Assembly (NCBI GenBank): GCA_024403035.1
Contig: JAKSSP010000004.1
Location: forward strand, 1-64,000
Source of the DNA: Mogibacterium sp.
Lineage (GTDB): Bacteria; Bacillota; Clostridia; Peptostreptococcales; Anaerovoracaceae
Length of the DNA stretch: 64,000 nucleotides
Direction of reading: 5' to 3'
Shown here: positions 1 through 7,751 of the stretch, in pieces
Layout of the letters: every line of letters begins with the position of its first letter
Position numbering within the stretch: position 1 is the stretch's first letter
Made by a program: the position numbers and the translations under genes
The notes under the pieces: generated by a model
The model's database searches: none
Told to the model about the DNA's origin: nothing
What the model saw: only the letters and a program-made list of their open reading frames with translations

Positions 1-13
1 TCATCATAAAGAA

Positions 14-44
14 AAGCGAAGGCTCTTAAAACCCTCGCTTATAT
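14..44. terminator. Hairpin at window edge, possible terminator
   Basis: AAGCGA at 14-19 pairs with TCGCTT at 35-40, with two further pairs inside and an A-rich loop. On the minus strand the stem is followed by a T-rich run, so it could end a transcript leaving the window to the left or one entering from it. The flanking gene is outside the window. Confidence 0.35.
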
Positions 45-79
45 ATTAAGAACCTGAATTTGTAAGGCTGATTGCTATA

Positions 80-85
80 TATAAT
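80..85 (+). promoter_or_regulatory. Candidate -10 element (TATAAT)
   Basis: A perfect TATAAT lies 32 bases before the ATG at 117. No good -35 sits 17 bases upstream. If used, transcription starts near 92, which excludes the upstream in-frame TTG (72) and ATG (84) as starts of the first gene and favours 117. Confidence 0.4.
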
Positions 86-116
86 GACTCGATATATTCT
101 AGTTTTGTATAAGGAA

Positions 117-650
117 ATGGAAAAGTTAACTGTTAACGAAACTGAATATGAGATTGAAAAACTCTTGGGAAAAGGTAAAGGAGGATATTCATATTTAGCA
201 GTAAAAGATGGAAAGAAATATGTGCTCAAGCAAATTCATCATGAACCATGTTCTTACTATCAGTTTGGAAATAAGATTCAGTCAGAAATTGACGATTATA
301 AGCGATTATCTACGATTGGTATCAAGATGCCAGAAATGTTGGATGTGGATATAGATAATGAGCGAATTGTAAAGGAATACATTGATGGTGAAACAATTTA
401 CGATCTTGTACTTGAGGATAAGATGGAGCCTGAATATGTAAGCCAGATGAAAGCTATGTGTGAGCTACTCTATCCCACAAACACTAATATCGATTATTTT
501 CCAACTAATTTTGTAGTTAACAATGGTGAGATCTTTTATATTGATTACGAGTGCAATGACTATATGGAAGAATGGAATTTTGAAAACTGGGGTATTAAGT
601 ATTGGTCAAAAACACCTGAGTTTTTGCAGTATGTAGAAGAGCATAGATAA
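117..650 (+). CDS. Protein-kinase-like (RIO/LPS-kinase type) small protein
   Basis: The 177-residue product has the outline of a short kinase-fold protein. A glycine-rich stretch LGKGKGGYSYL near the N-terminus is followed by YVLKQ, placing a lysine where kinases bind ATP. Later, YFPTNFVV and FYIDYE resemble the catalytic loop and the metal-binding DFG segment of atypical kinases such as the lipopolysaccharide kinase family, but the usual catalytic HxD is not present. It may be an atypical kinase or an inactive relative. AAGGA lies directly before the ATG. In-frame starts at 72 and 84 exist but would fall upstream of the predicted transcript start. Substrate unknown. Confidence 0.6.
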   Translation: MEKLTVNETEYEIEKLLGKGKGGYSYLAVKDGKKYVLKQIHHEPCSYYQFGNKIQSEIDDYKRLSTIGIKMPEMLDVDIDNERIVKEYIDGETIYDLVLEDKMEPEYVSQMKAMCELLYPTNTNIDYFPTNFVVNNGEIFYIDYECNDYMEEWNFENWGIKYWSKTPEFLQYVEEHR

Positions 651-680
651 AGGCAAATTCGGATTGTTTGGAGAAAACAT

Positions 681-1133
681 ATGAAATTCGGTTGGATCAA
701 TCTTTTTGGAGCAATCATTGTATTGCTGATAATCATTCCAAATATTATATATGCACTTAGAAAAAAGAACGAAACAGAAGCACCTGATGTTCCGCAGTAT
801 CTGACTGTATGTGAACAGACCGGAAGATACGGGTGCATCATTCTTATGTGGCTGCCGCTGATGGTTTGGGAATTCGGGTTTAAGAGCAATGAAGAATTCG
901 TGATCTATCTGTTTTTAAATGGTATTTTGATCATCATCTATTATCTTTACTGGGCCGGATACTTTAAGCAGAAGACTCTTAAGAAAGGGTTGGTTCTGGC
1001 AATCATCCCAACAACGATTTTTCTGGTTTCGGCTTTGTTGCTTCGTCACTGGCTTTTGGCATTTTTCGCGTTGTTATTTGGATTTGCGCATATCAGGATC
1101 ACGTGCTTAACGCACCAAAATCATCAGGCATAA
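681..1133 (+). CDS. Small integral membrane protein, unknown function
   Basis: The product has 150 residues and four to five hydrophobic segments, roughly residues 8-26, 48-66, 72-92, 102-122 and 123-138, separated by short Lys/Arg loops. It carries no motif I recognise. GGAGA at 669-673 gives a normal spacing of seven to the ATG. It sits 30 bases after the kinase-like gene and 25 bases before the hydrolase gene in the same direction, so the three may be transcribed together. Confidence 0.65.
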   Translation: MKFGWINLFGAIIVLLIIIPNIIYALRKKNETEAPDVPQYLTVCEQTGRYGCIILMWLPLMVWEFGFKSNEEFVIYLFLNGILIIIYYLYWAGYFKQKTLKKGLVLAIIPTTIFLVSALLLRHWLLAFFALLFGFAHIRITCLTHQNHQA

Positions 1134-1158
1134 CAGGTTATAAAGGAGCATGAAAGAC

Positions 1159-1986
1159 ATGGAAAAACATATACTGCCAACGGGCAAAGGAAAGGTATTC
1201 TACTGGCAATCTGATAACTGGGATGTCAACAAGGATACGCTTTTCTTTCTGCACGGACTCACTGCGGATCATAGTATGTTTGACGGGCAGATACCGGCAT
1301 TTGAGAAAGAGTACAATCTTTTGACATGGGACACTCCTGCTCATGGACAATCCAGACCTTTTGATGAATTCGATTTTGCAGATACCTCTGACTACATAAA
1401 AATCATTCTTGATAATAATGCTGTGGAGCAAGTTGTTCTTATAGGGCAGTCCCTGGGAGGCTTCCTTGCCCAGTCATTCATAAAACGGTACCCGGACCGT
1501 GTAAAGGGATTTGTTTCCATAGACAGTACTCCCTATGGATCTGGCTATTATTCAAGGCTTGATATCTGGATCCTGAAACAAGTCGGATGGATGGCCCATC
1601 TATATCCACTGCGGTGGATGAAAAAAGCTATGGCCAGGCAGGTGTCTGCGACGAGTAAGGCTTATAACAACATGATGCAGATGCTTTCTCCATATGGCAA
1701 AAACGAACTGTGTCATTTAATGGGTCGTGGCTATGCTGGATTTCTGGATGACAATTGCGAGTTGGAAATACCATGCCCGGTTTTATTGATTTTGGGAGAA
1801 AAGGACAAAACAGGAAAAGTTGCACAGTACAATAAGGAATGGACAAGGCGGACAGGATATCCGCTTAAGATTATCAATGAAGCTGCTCATAATGTGAACG
1901 TTGATAAACCAGAGGAAGTAAATAACTGTATCCGCGCTTTTCTATCGGATTTAACTTGGGACATTCTGACATCCATATCACTTTAG
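1159..1986 (+). CDS. Alpha/beta hydrolase
   Basis: A 275-residue alpha/beta-hydrolase of the single-domain esterase or lipase class. FFLHGLTADHSMF gives the oxyanion-hole HG motif, GQSLGG is the nucleophile elbow with the catalytic serine, PCPVLLILGEKDK precedes the acid residue, and NEAAHNVN carries the catalytic histidine. AAAGGAG at 1142-1148 is ten bases from the ATG at 1159 but only one base from the ATG at 1150, so 1159 is chosen. The substrate cannot be told from sequence. The 135 bases after the stop hold no recognisable gene before the next promoter. Confidence 0.85.
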   Translation: MEKHILPTGKGKVFYWQSDNWDVNKDTLFFLHGLTADHSMFDGQIPAFEKEYNLLTWDTPAHGQSRPFDEFDFADTSDYIKIILDNNAVEQVVLIGQSLGGFLAQSFIKRYPDRVKGFVSIDSTPYGSGYYSRLDIWILKQVGWMAHLYPLRWMKKAMARQVSATSKAYNNMMQMLSPYGKNELCHLMGRGYAGFLDDNCELEIPCPVLLILGEKDKTGKVAQYNKEWTRRTGYPLKIINEAAHNVNVDKPEEVNNCIRAFLSDLTWDILTSISL

Positions 1987-2120
1987 ACACTTATACAGAT
2001 GTGTTTTCAGAACTAAACGATGGATCTGTTAACTTGTTAGATGATTATTTGAAGAACCTATAATTGGGGACGTAAATGGTGAAAGCAAGTGGCATAACAG
2101 TCGTTTTTTATTGCAGCCAC

Positions 2121-2149
2121 TTTACAATCGTTCTTTAAATTCATATAAT
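2121..2149 (+). promoter_or_regulatory. Strong vegetative promoter
   Basis: TTTACA at 2121-2126 and a perfect TATAAT at 2144-2149 are separated by exactly 17 bases. Transcription should start near 2156, twenty bases before the first of two tiny genes. With the terminator at 2477-2508 this defines a self-contained transcript of about 350 bases. Confidence 0.75.
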
Positions 2150-2175
2150 TAAAGAGCGATTTCGAGGTGGCGCTT

Positions 2176-2265
2176 ATGAATATACAGGACTTAGAGAATA
2201 TCGCATCTAAGCAAAATGGTTTGCTTAAAAAACTAACAACAGCTTTTAAGTTTTTATCGTTCTGA
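2176..2265 (+). CDS. 29-residue peptide, first of a two-peptide unit
   Basis: The frame runs ATG to TGA for 29 residues, beginning MNIQDLENIASKQNG and ending in the cationic and hydrophobic segment LTTAFKFLSF. GAGGTGG at 2164-2170 is a good ribosome binding site. The strong promoter just upstream and the immediate downstream second small gene argue it is translated. It could be a leader peptide, a small toxin or signal peptide, or the stump of a longer gene. No family recognised. Confidence 0.45.
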   Translation: MNIQDLENIASKQNGLLKKLTTAFKFLSF

Positions 2266-2283
2266 ATGGAAGGAGCTTTGGAA

Positions 2284-2454
2284 ATGAAGAAACTTGTACT
2301 TTGCGCAGCGCTCGTCGGAACACTTGCTTATATCAACAAGAATGGTCTTCCGGTACTCGGAAACCTGACGATGCATATCCCTGTCAAGCTCAAATATGAC
2401 GGCTGGGATGCATTCACAAAGGGAATCGAGATCGCAGAGGGCCTGACCAAATAA
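2284..2454 (+). CDS. 56-residue peptide, second of a two-peptide unit
   Basis: The peptide starts MKKLVLCAALVGTLAY, a short hydrophobic segment that could be a weak signal or membrane anchor, followed by a soluble tail rich in Lys and Asp. AAGGAG at 2271-2276 lies seven bases before the ATG at 2284; an in-frame ATG at 2266 sits directly after the stop of the preceding peptide and upstream of that site, so 2284 is preferred. It lies between a strong promoter and a strong terminator. Function unknown. Confidence 0.6.
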   Translation: MKKLVLCAALVGTLAYINKNGLPVLGNLTMHIPVKLKYDGWDAFTKGIEIAEGLTK

Positions 2455-2476
2455 GCGGCCATTTAAAAAGATGAGA

Positions 2477-2508
2477 AGTCCGGGATCAGATGAGTCCCGG
2501 ACTTTTTG
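2477..2508 (+). terminator. Rho-independent terminator
   Basis: AGTCCGGGA at 2477-2485 pairs perfectly with TCCCGGACT at 2495-2503, followed by a run of T. It closes the two-peptide unit and separates it from the LysR gene. Confidence 0.9.
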
Positions 2509-2579
2509 TACTTTTCCTGCGTTAAGTTTGTGTTAAAATAATCTGCAGAACATGTAGCGTGAGTACATGGAGAAAAGTC

Positions 2580-3449
2580 ATGGAGACAGCTAGATTAAGA
2601 GCATTTATAGAAACAGCGGACAGGGGCAGCGTGAAAGCTGCCGCTGATTCACTCGGATATACGCCATCGGCGATAAGCCAGCTTATAACGGCTCTCGAGA
2701 AAGAACTGGGGATCACTCTTTTTGTGAGATCGCAGAAGGGAATGAAACTGACTTCGGAAGGAAGTGAGATGATCCCTGTAGTCAGGGGGTATCTCAACCA
2801 TGAAGAGGAGATATACACTTTTGCTGCTGAGCTAAAGGGAGTCACAAGAGGCAAGATAACCATTGCAACTTACCCGAGTATCGCTACCACATGGCTGCCG
2901 GAGATAGTCAGGCGCTTCAAGAATGATTACCCGGGCATCCAGGTAAGCCTGATGGAGTGCATCAAATCGGATGTCATACATCACTTTGAGCAGAACGAGG
3001 CCGATCTGGCATTCCTGGCATATTCAGAGCCTTTCCCTTATGAGTGGATACCGCTTGCGGAAAGCAATATCATTGCGGCGATACCGGAAGACCACAGGCT
3101 TGCCAAGGCTAAAAGATTCCCGATCGCCGAATGCGAGAACGATGATTTCATCATGGGATCCTGGGGTAAAGAAATGGAGATATGGGAGATCCTCAACAGG
3201 AACGGCGTACATCCTGAGTTGAAATATACTACCTACGATACGCCGGCATCACTTGCGATGGTGAGGATGGGCCTGGGAACTGCCTATGTCAACGAACTTT
3301 CTGCGCAGTTCTGGAACGAGCATCTCGTGAAGCTGCCGCTCGACCCGCCGCAGAAGATCACGTTCGGCGTGGCATTCCCGTCAAAAGAAAGGATGACAGG
3401 CGCCGCCAGGAAGTTCCTCGACTGTACGCTGCAGTATTTCGGTAAATAA
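2580..3449 (+). CDS. LysR-family transcriptional regulator
   Basis: A 289-residue LysR regulator. Residues 1-60 form the winged HTH (GSVKAAADSLGYTPSAISQ is the helix-turn-helix) and the rest is the periplasmic-binding-like effector domain, beginning near the typical GKITIATYPSIA strand. GGAG at 2569-2572 is seven bases before ATG 2580; an in-frame GTG at 2559 lies upstream of that site and is rejected. LysR genes usually regulate a divergent neighbour, but here the upstream neighbour is co-directional and ends at a terminator, so the target is not evident. Effector unknown. Confidence 0.93.
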   Translation: METARLRAFIETADRGSVKAAADSLGYTPSAISQLITALEKELGITLFVRSQKGMKLTSEGSEMIPVVRGYLNHEEEIYTFAAELKGVTRGKITIATYPSIATTWLPEIVRRFKNDYPGIQVSLMECIKSDVIHHFEQNEADLAFLAYSEPFPYEWIPLAESNIIAAIPEDHRLAKAKRFPIAECENDDFIMGSWGKEMEIWEILNRNGVHPELKYTTYDTPASLAMVRMGLGTAYVNELSAQFWNEHLVKLPLDPPQKITFGVAFPSKERMTGAARKFLDCTLQYFGK

Positions 3450-3457
3450 GCAAAATA

Positions 3458-3490
3458 AAAAGCCATTTCATAAAGCGTGAAATGGCTTTT
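3458..3490. terminator. Bidirectional terminator
   Basis: AAGCCATTTCA at 3460-3470 pairs with TGAAATGGCTT at 3478-3488. T-runs follow on both strands, so it can end the LysR transcript and, on the other strand, the microprotein transcript starting near 3682. Confidence 0.88.
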
Positions 3491-3529
3491 TGAGAGGGAT
3501 AATTAATGAATTCTGAATTAATTTCGGGA

Positions 3530-3619
3530 TTATCTGTGGTTCTTGTTGTACTTTGAAAAGTAGTTCCACTTTGCTACGAGTACTGCTCCGAATGATACGA
3601 TCACGAATGCTGTTGCCAT
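3530..3619 (-). CDS. 29-residue single-span membrane microprotein
   Basis: On the minus strand an ATG at 3619 opens a 29-codon frame whose product starts MATAFVIVSFGAVLVAKW, one transmembrane helix, and ends in a basic tail rich in Lys, Asn and His. GGGGAGGA at 3630-3637 is an excellent ribosome binding site ten bases upstream. A promoter with a 17-base spacer lies at 3689-3717 and the bidirectional terminator at 3458-3490 closes the unit. These three signals make it a convincing real small gene. Such peptides are often stress or membrane-complex regulators, or type I toxins; nothing here decides which. Confidence 0.72.
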   Translation of the reverse strand: MATAFVIVSFGAVLVAKWNYFSKYNKNHR

Positions 3620-3688
3620 GATGTGTATCTCCTCCCCAAATAACCGGTTCCATAAGACCTGAACGAAGATATTTCTTTTTCCAGCTAC

Positions 3689-3717
3689 AGTATATGAATC
3701 GTAGGCATTTAAGTAAA
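3689..3717 (-). promoter_or_regulatory. Promoter of the membrane microprotein
   Basis: Read on the minus strand, TTTACT (3717-3712) and TATACT (3694-3689) are 17 bases apart. Transcription would start near 3682, leaving an untranslated leader of about 60 bases before the ATG at 3619. Confidence 0.65.
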
Positions 3718-3831
3718 GTTAATAATATTGTACGATATATTAAGTTGCATTTAATTCGAAACATACAGTCGTTTACTAATTTGAAGTTATCATGGGTATC
3801 ATAATCCCATATAAAAAAGAGGAGAAAGACA

Positions 3832-4134
3832 GTGAAGATAATACTTTGCGGAAAAGGCGGCTGCGGCAAGAGTACTGTCGCGACGCTACTGGCAAGAGCA
3901 TATGAGAAACATGGCAATAACGTCCTGGTGATCGATTCCGACGAGTCCAATTACGGTCTGCACAGGCAGCTTGGCTTCGAACTCCCGGAGGATTTCACAC
4001 ATTACTTTGGCGGCAAAAAAGGAGCATACCGGAAGTTTGACGACAAAGGCTACCTGTTCGAATGTTCGCATGAACATAACGGCCGCATGTCGGAGTATCT
4101 GCCTTACAAAAGGGAAAGCTGTACTGCCAGGTAG
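3832..4134 (+). pseudogene. Truncated CooC/MinD-like P-loop ATPase
   Basis: Residues 1-40 match the start of a nickel-insertion-type or nitrogenase-iron-protein-like ATPase: the deviant Walker A GKGGCGKST at 7-15 and VLVIDSDESN. The frame opens with GTG after GAGGAG. Family members have about 250 residues, but this frame stops after 100, with an aberrant tail (PYKRESCTAR). The following 290 bases hold only short broken frames, including one with HCEEDWEKQLGIFMPF that looks like the tail of another gene. I read the whole as a gene stump left by a deletion that joined unrelated sequence. A functional short ATPase is unlikely because the Walker B and switch regions are missing. Confidence 0.7.
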
Positions 4135-4427
4135 GCGGCAGACACTGTGAAGAGGACTGGGAAAAACAGCTCGGCATATTCATGCCGTTCCTGTGGCAGG
4201 AATAGCAGTGCGCAGACTGAAAATGACGACACGAAGCGGCAGTGACCCTCAAGAGAGCCCTCGAGGCTCTAATTATATTGCAAAAGCAACCATTCATAAC
4301 ATTAAAAGCGCATGATCGTCAGCTTTGGTTGGTAGACTGACGCGGCCGGGGGCGTTACAATGATGTCAATAAAAGTTGCAAAAGCAGGAAAGATAAGAGA
4401 AAACACAGAAGTGGAAGGATTCATACA

Positions 4428-4862
4428 ATGTTCAAGGACAATCTGATACAGCTAAGAAAGCTGAACAGCATGACACAGGAAGATATCGCTGAGAAGGTCG
4501 GCGTATCCAGACAGGCCGTGGCAAAGTGGGAATCCGGCGAGACATCTCCGGACCTTGAAAAGGCAAAACTTCTTGCCGGCGCGTTCGGTGTTTCACTCGA
4601 CGACCTTACCAATTTTGAGCCCGGAGAGAATATGGGGCTTTCCGTGCCTCCTAAAGGCAGGCACCTTTTCGGAGTCGTCACGGTCGGAGACAAGGGGCAG
4701 ATAGTCATACCCGCTAAAGCCAGAAAGATATTCGAGATCAGTTCCGGCGATCAGCTTGTAGTGCTCGGCAAGGAAGGGGAAGGGCTCGCAATGATAAAGG
4801 CGAATGACTTTCTTACATTGGCAGACATGATAAAAACTCAGGAGGCAAACAATGGCAGATAG
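4428..4862 (+). CDS. XRE-HTH plus AbrB-domain fusion regulator
   Basis: The 144-residue protein joins an N-terminal XRE-type helix-turn-helix (MTQEDIAEKVGVSRQAVAKWESG, roughly residues 13-35) to a C-terminal SpoVT/AbrB swapped-hairpin domain (VVTVGDKGQIVIPAKARKIF, about residues 82-101). Both domains bind DNA, so it may read a composite operator. Its last 11 bases overlap the ABC ATPase gene, whose ribosome binding site GGAGG (4841-4845) lies inside this gene, so the regulator and transporter are coupled. It probably controls its own operon, as regulators placed first in such cassettes generally do. Signal unknown. Confidence 0.88.
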   Translation: MFKDNLIQLRKLNSMTQEDIAEKVGVSRQAVAKWESGETSPDLEKAKLLAGAFGVSLDDLTNFEPGENMGLSVPPKGRHLFGVVTVGDKGQIVIPAKARKIFEISSGDQLVVLGKEGEGLAMIKANDFLTLADMIKTQEANNGR

Positions 4863-5607
4863 ATCCGAAAGCGGAAAAACCATGCTGGACATACAGCACT
4901 ATTCCAAGACATACGGTGAGGGAAAGAAGGCGGCTGATGACGTATCGCTTACCATTGAAAGCGGCGACATATACGGCTTCATAGGCCACAACGGCGCAGG
5001 CAAGACAACCACTATCCGCGCTGTGGTGGGCGTTCTGGATTTCACCGATGGCGAAATCTTCATAGATGGTCACTCGGTAAAGGATGAGCCGATCGAATGC
5101 AAGAAGGTCACGGCGTACATACCGGATAACCCGGATCTTTATGAGAACCTGACAGGCCTTCAGTACCTGAACTTCGTAGCGGACATATTTGATATTAGCG
5201 CGGCGGACCGCGAGGAGCGCATAAAGAAATACGCGGACATGTTTGAGATAACTGATTCGCTCGGAGACCAGATCAGCTCTTATTCACACGGAATGAAGCA
5301 GAAGGTGGCCATCATCTCCGCGCTCATCCATGAGCCTAAACTGATGGTGCTCGATGAGCCTTTCGTAGGCCTCGACCCTAAGGCGTCATTCATTCTCAAG
5401 GAGATAATGCATGAGATGTGCCGAAATGGCTCGGCCATATTCTTCTCGACACATGTCCTGGACGTTGCTGAAAAGCTCTGCAACAAGGTCGCCATCATAA
5501 GGAAAGGCAAAATAATCGCGACCGGCACAATGGAGGAGATCACGGAAGGCCATTCGCTCGAGGAGGCGTTCCTCGGAGATACTTTCGCGGAGGCGAACCA
5601 TGAATAA
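4852..5607 (+). CDS. ABC transporter ATP-binding protein
   Basis: A 251-residue nucleotide-binding subunit. Walker A is GHNGAGKTTT, the signature is YSHGMKQK rather than the canonical LSGGQ, as in many ABC-2 exporters, and Walker B is LMVLDEPFVGLDP, followed by the H-loop FFSTHVLD. It overlaps the regulator by 11 bases and the permease by 8 bases. With them it forms an ABC-2 exporter of the kind used for drugs, bacteriocin immunity or lipids; cargo cannot be deduced. Confidence 0.94.
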   Translation: MADRSESGKTMLDIQHYSKTYGEGKKAADDVSLTIESGDIYGFIGHNGAGKTTTIRAVVGVLDFTDGEIFIDGHSVKDEPIECKKVTAYIPDNPDLYENLTGLQYLNFVADIFDISAADREERIKKYADMFEITDSLGDQISSYSHGMKQKVAIISALIHEPKLMVLDEPFVGLDPKASFILKEIMHEMCRNGSAIFFSTHVLDVAEKLCNKVAIIRKGKIIATGTMEEITEGHSLEEAFLGDTFAEANHE

Positions 5608-7198
5608 GAACATCCTGCTTCTGAGGACGCTGCTGCTGTCCACTAGCCAGAGGAACATCTACAAATACTGTAAGGACAAGAAGAAGCGCAGCAAGATTGC
5701 CGGTGCTTTCATAGCCACATTCTTTCTGTATGCCCTGCTGATGGGGTACTGCATACTTATGTGCATAGGTTATGGCATGACCGGCATGATTGATGCTGTG
5801 CCTGTGATGTGCGCTCTGACCATCAGCCTGCTGGCATTCCTCTTTACGATCTTCAAGACGAACGGATATCTGTTCAATTTCAAGGAGTATGACATGCTGA
5901 TGTCGCTGCCGCTTGAGGCAAGGATGGTAGCGGGCTGCAAGTTCCTGTACATGTATGTCAAGAGCCTGCCGTGGTATATCAGTATCTCCCTGGCGATGCT
6001 GATCGGTTACAGCGCGTATGCGCATCGGTCCGTGATCACGTATCCTGTCTGGGTGATATTGTCACTCTTTTTGCCGGTGATACCGATGCTGATCGCGGCC
6101 TTCCTGGGCTTTCTGATCGCGAGGATAAGCGCAGGCTTCAGAAAGACGAATATAATACAGACGGTGCTGATGATGGCCTTTGTAATCTTCTGCTTCTCGC
6201 TCCGCTTCATAATCGAGAGTGTCTTCAAGAACGATAAGGTTGAGGCGACGCTTGAGAGGACGTCGGAGATCACATCGAATGCGGCAGGGATATATCTGCC
6301 CGCGAAGTGGTTTTCGGATGCTGTTACCGGGAACAGCGTCATAGCTATGTTGCTGCTCATTGGTGTGAGCGTGCTGCTGTTCGCGGCGGTGTTCCATGTC
6401 GTCGGAAATTCGTACAGGAGCATCAATTCCGCTCTGAAATCTCACGCGGCCTCAAAGAAATACAAACTGAGCGGTCAGAAGAAGCGCAGCGTTGTGAACT
6501 CCATTGCTTTCAAGGAATATAAAAGACTTGTGGGGTCTTCCGCATATACCGTGAACGGCGCTATGGGCGAGATACTTGCCATACTCTTGGGACTGATCAC
6601 TCTGGTCCTCGGATTTGACAGGATAGTGCAGGTGGTGACCAATGACGCTCCGTTCGATCACGCCATGCTGCAGCCGGCTATCCCGTTCCTTGTCTATTTC
6701 TTCATCGGAATGGCAGCGACCACGGCGATGTCTCCGTCGCTTGAGGGCAGGAATTACTGGATCGTGCAAAGCCTGCCAATAGAAAAGAAAGCGCTTTATC
6801 AGGGCAAGATGCTTTTCAACCTGTACCTGACAGTGCCTGCAATGACTTTTGCCACACTGTGCATGTGTATATCCGCAAAGGTCCCTATAGTAGATACTGT
6901 GTTATACTTAGTATTAGGACTTGCGCTCTGTGCATTCTCCACGGCCTGGGGATGCGTATGCGGTGTGAAGCACATGAGGCTCGACTGGGAAAACGAGATA
7001 GAGGCCATCAAGCAGGGAGCCGCTGTAGCTCTCTACATGCTGCCTAACATGTTTGTGGTCATGGGCCTTGTAGTGCTGGTAGTGATACTTGGCCTCAGGA
7101 TGGATCACAGGCTGCTGGCGCTGGCGTTCATACTTCTGGCAACATTGCTTGCCGCGCTCAGCTACCTGAGAGTCATGTCTTTAGCGAAGCGCAAATAA
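5600..7198 (+). CDS. ABC-2 type permease
   Basis: A 532-residue membrane subunit with about twelve hydrophobic segments in two sets, separated by a basic stretch near residue 290 (KSHAASKKYKLSGQKKRS). It starts eight bases before the ATPase gene ends, so translation is coupled. The length fits large ABC-2 permeases that work as a single chain with two ATPase copies. It ends ten bases before the acetyltransferase gene, which therefore may share the transcript. Confidence 0.88.
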   Translation: MNKNILLLRTLLLSTSQRNIYKYCKDKKKRSKIAGAFIATFFLYALLMGYCILMCIGYGMTGMIDAVPVMCALTISLLAFLFTIFKTNGYLFNFKEYDMLMSLPLEARMVAGCKFLYMYVKSLPWYISISLAMLIGYSAYAHRSVITYPVWVILSLFLPVIPMLIAAFLGFLIARISAGFRKTNIIQTVLMMAFVIFCFSLRFIIESVFKNDKVEATLERTSEITSNAAGIYLPAKWFSDAVTGNSVIAMLLLIGVSVLLFAAVFHVVGNSYRSINSALKSHAASKKYKLSGQKKRSVVNSIAFKEYKRLVGSSAYTVNGAMGEILAILLGLITLVLGFDRIVQVVTNDAPFDHAMLQPAIPFLVYFFIGMAATTAMSPSLEGRNYWIVQSLPIEKKALYQGKMLFNLYLTVPAMTFATLCMCISAKVPIVDTVLYLVLGLALCAFSTAWGCVCGVKHMRLDWENEIEAIKQGAAVALYMLPNMFVVMGLVVLVVILGLRMDHRLLALAFILLATLLAALSYLRVMSLAKRK

Positions 7199-7208
7199 GG
7201 GAAAACGG

Positions 7209-7751
7209 ATGATATTTACAACTGAGAGACTTATTCTGCGTCCGTGGGAAGAAACGGATGCAGAATCGTTATATGAATATGCCAAAGACGAGCTCATAGG
7301 GCCTGCCGCGGGCTGGCCTGCCCACACAAGCGTCAAAAACAGTCTGGAGATCATCCGGACTGTTCTGGCAGCTCCTGAGACTTACGCAGTCTGCCTGAAG
7401 GAGGATAACAGGGCGATCGGAAGCATAGGGCTGATGGTCGGTGAGCAGAGCAATATCGGCCTGCCTGATTCAGAGGCTGAGATAGGCTACTGGATAGGTG
7501 TGCCGTTCTGGGGTCGGGGGCTCATACCGGAAGGCGTCAGGGAGATCATCCGCTACGCGTTTGAAGATCTGCATCTTGAGGTCTTATGGTGCGGCTACTT
7601 TGAGGGAAATGACAAGTCGAGACGCGTGCAGGAAAAGTGCGGTTTCAGGTATCATCATACGAATGAGGATGCCCCTTGGGTAAAGATGATGGACAGGCGC
7701 ACCGAGCATATCATGCGCCTGACAAGAGAGGACTGGCTGAATGGCGTTTGA
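7209..7751 (+). CDS. GNAT acetyltransferase, RimJ/RimL type
   Basis: The 180-residue product begins FTTERLILRPWEETDAESLY, the usual start of the ribosomal-protein N-acetyltransferase-like GNAT group, and contains EIGYWIGVPFWGRGLIPEGV, the conserved strand and acetyl-CoA-binding loop. N-acetylation of a protein terminus or small amine is likely. Its last 11 bases overlap the next gene. Confidence 0.9.
   Translation: MIFTTERLILRPWEETDAESLYEYAKDELIGPAAGWPAHTSVKNSLEIIRTVLAAPETYAVCLKEDNRAIGSIGLMVGEQSNIGLPDSEAEIGYWIGVPFWGRGLIPEGVREIIRYAFEDLHLEVLWCGYFEGNDKSRRVQEKCGFRYHHTNEDAPWVKMMDRRTEHIMRLTREDWLNGV

Noticed and set aside
3468..3950. 160-codon minus-strand open frame
   Set aside because: It covers the microprotein unit in another frame and the start of the CooC-like gene on the opposite strand; no start signals, no family resemblance.
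4242..4343. Short GTG frame after the CooC-like stump
   Set aside because: Thirty-odd codons, no ribosome binding site and no family resemblance.
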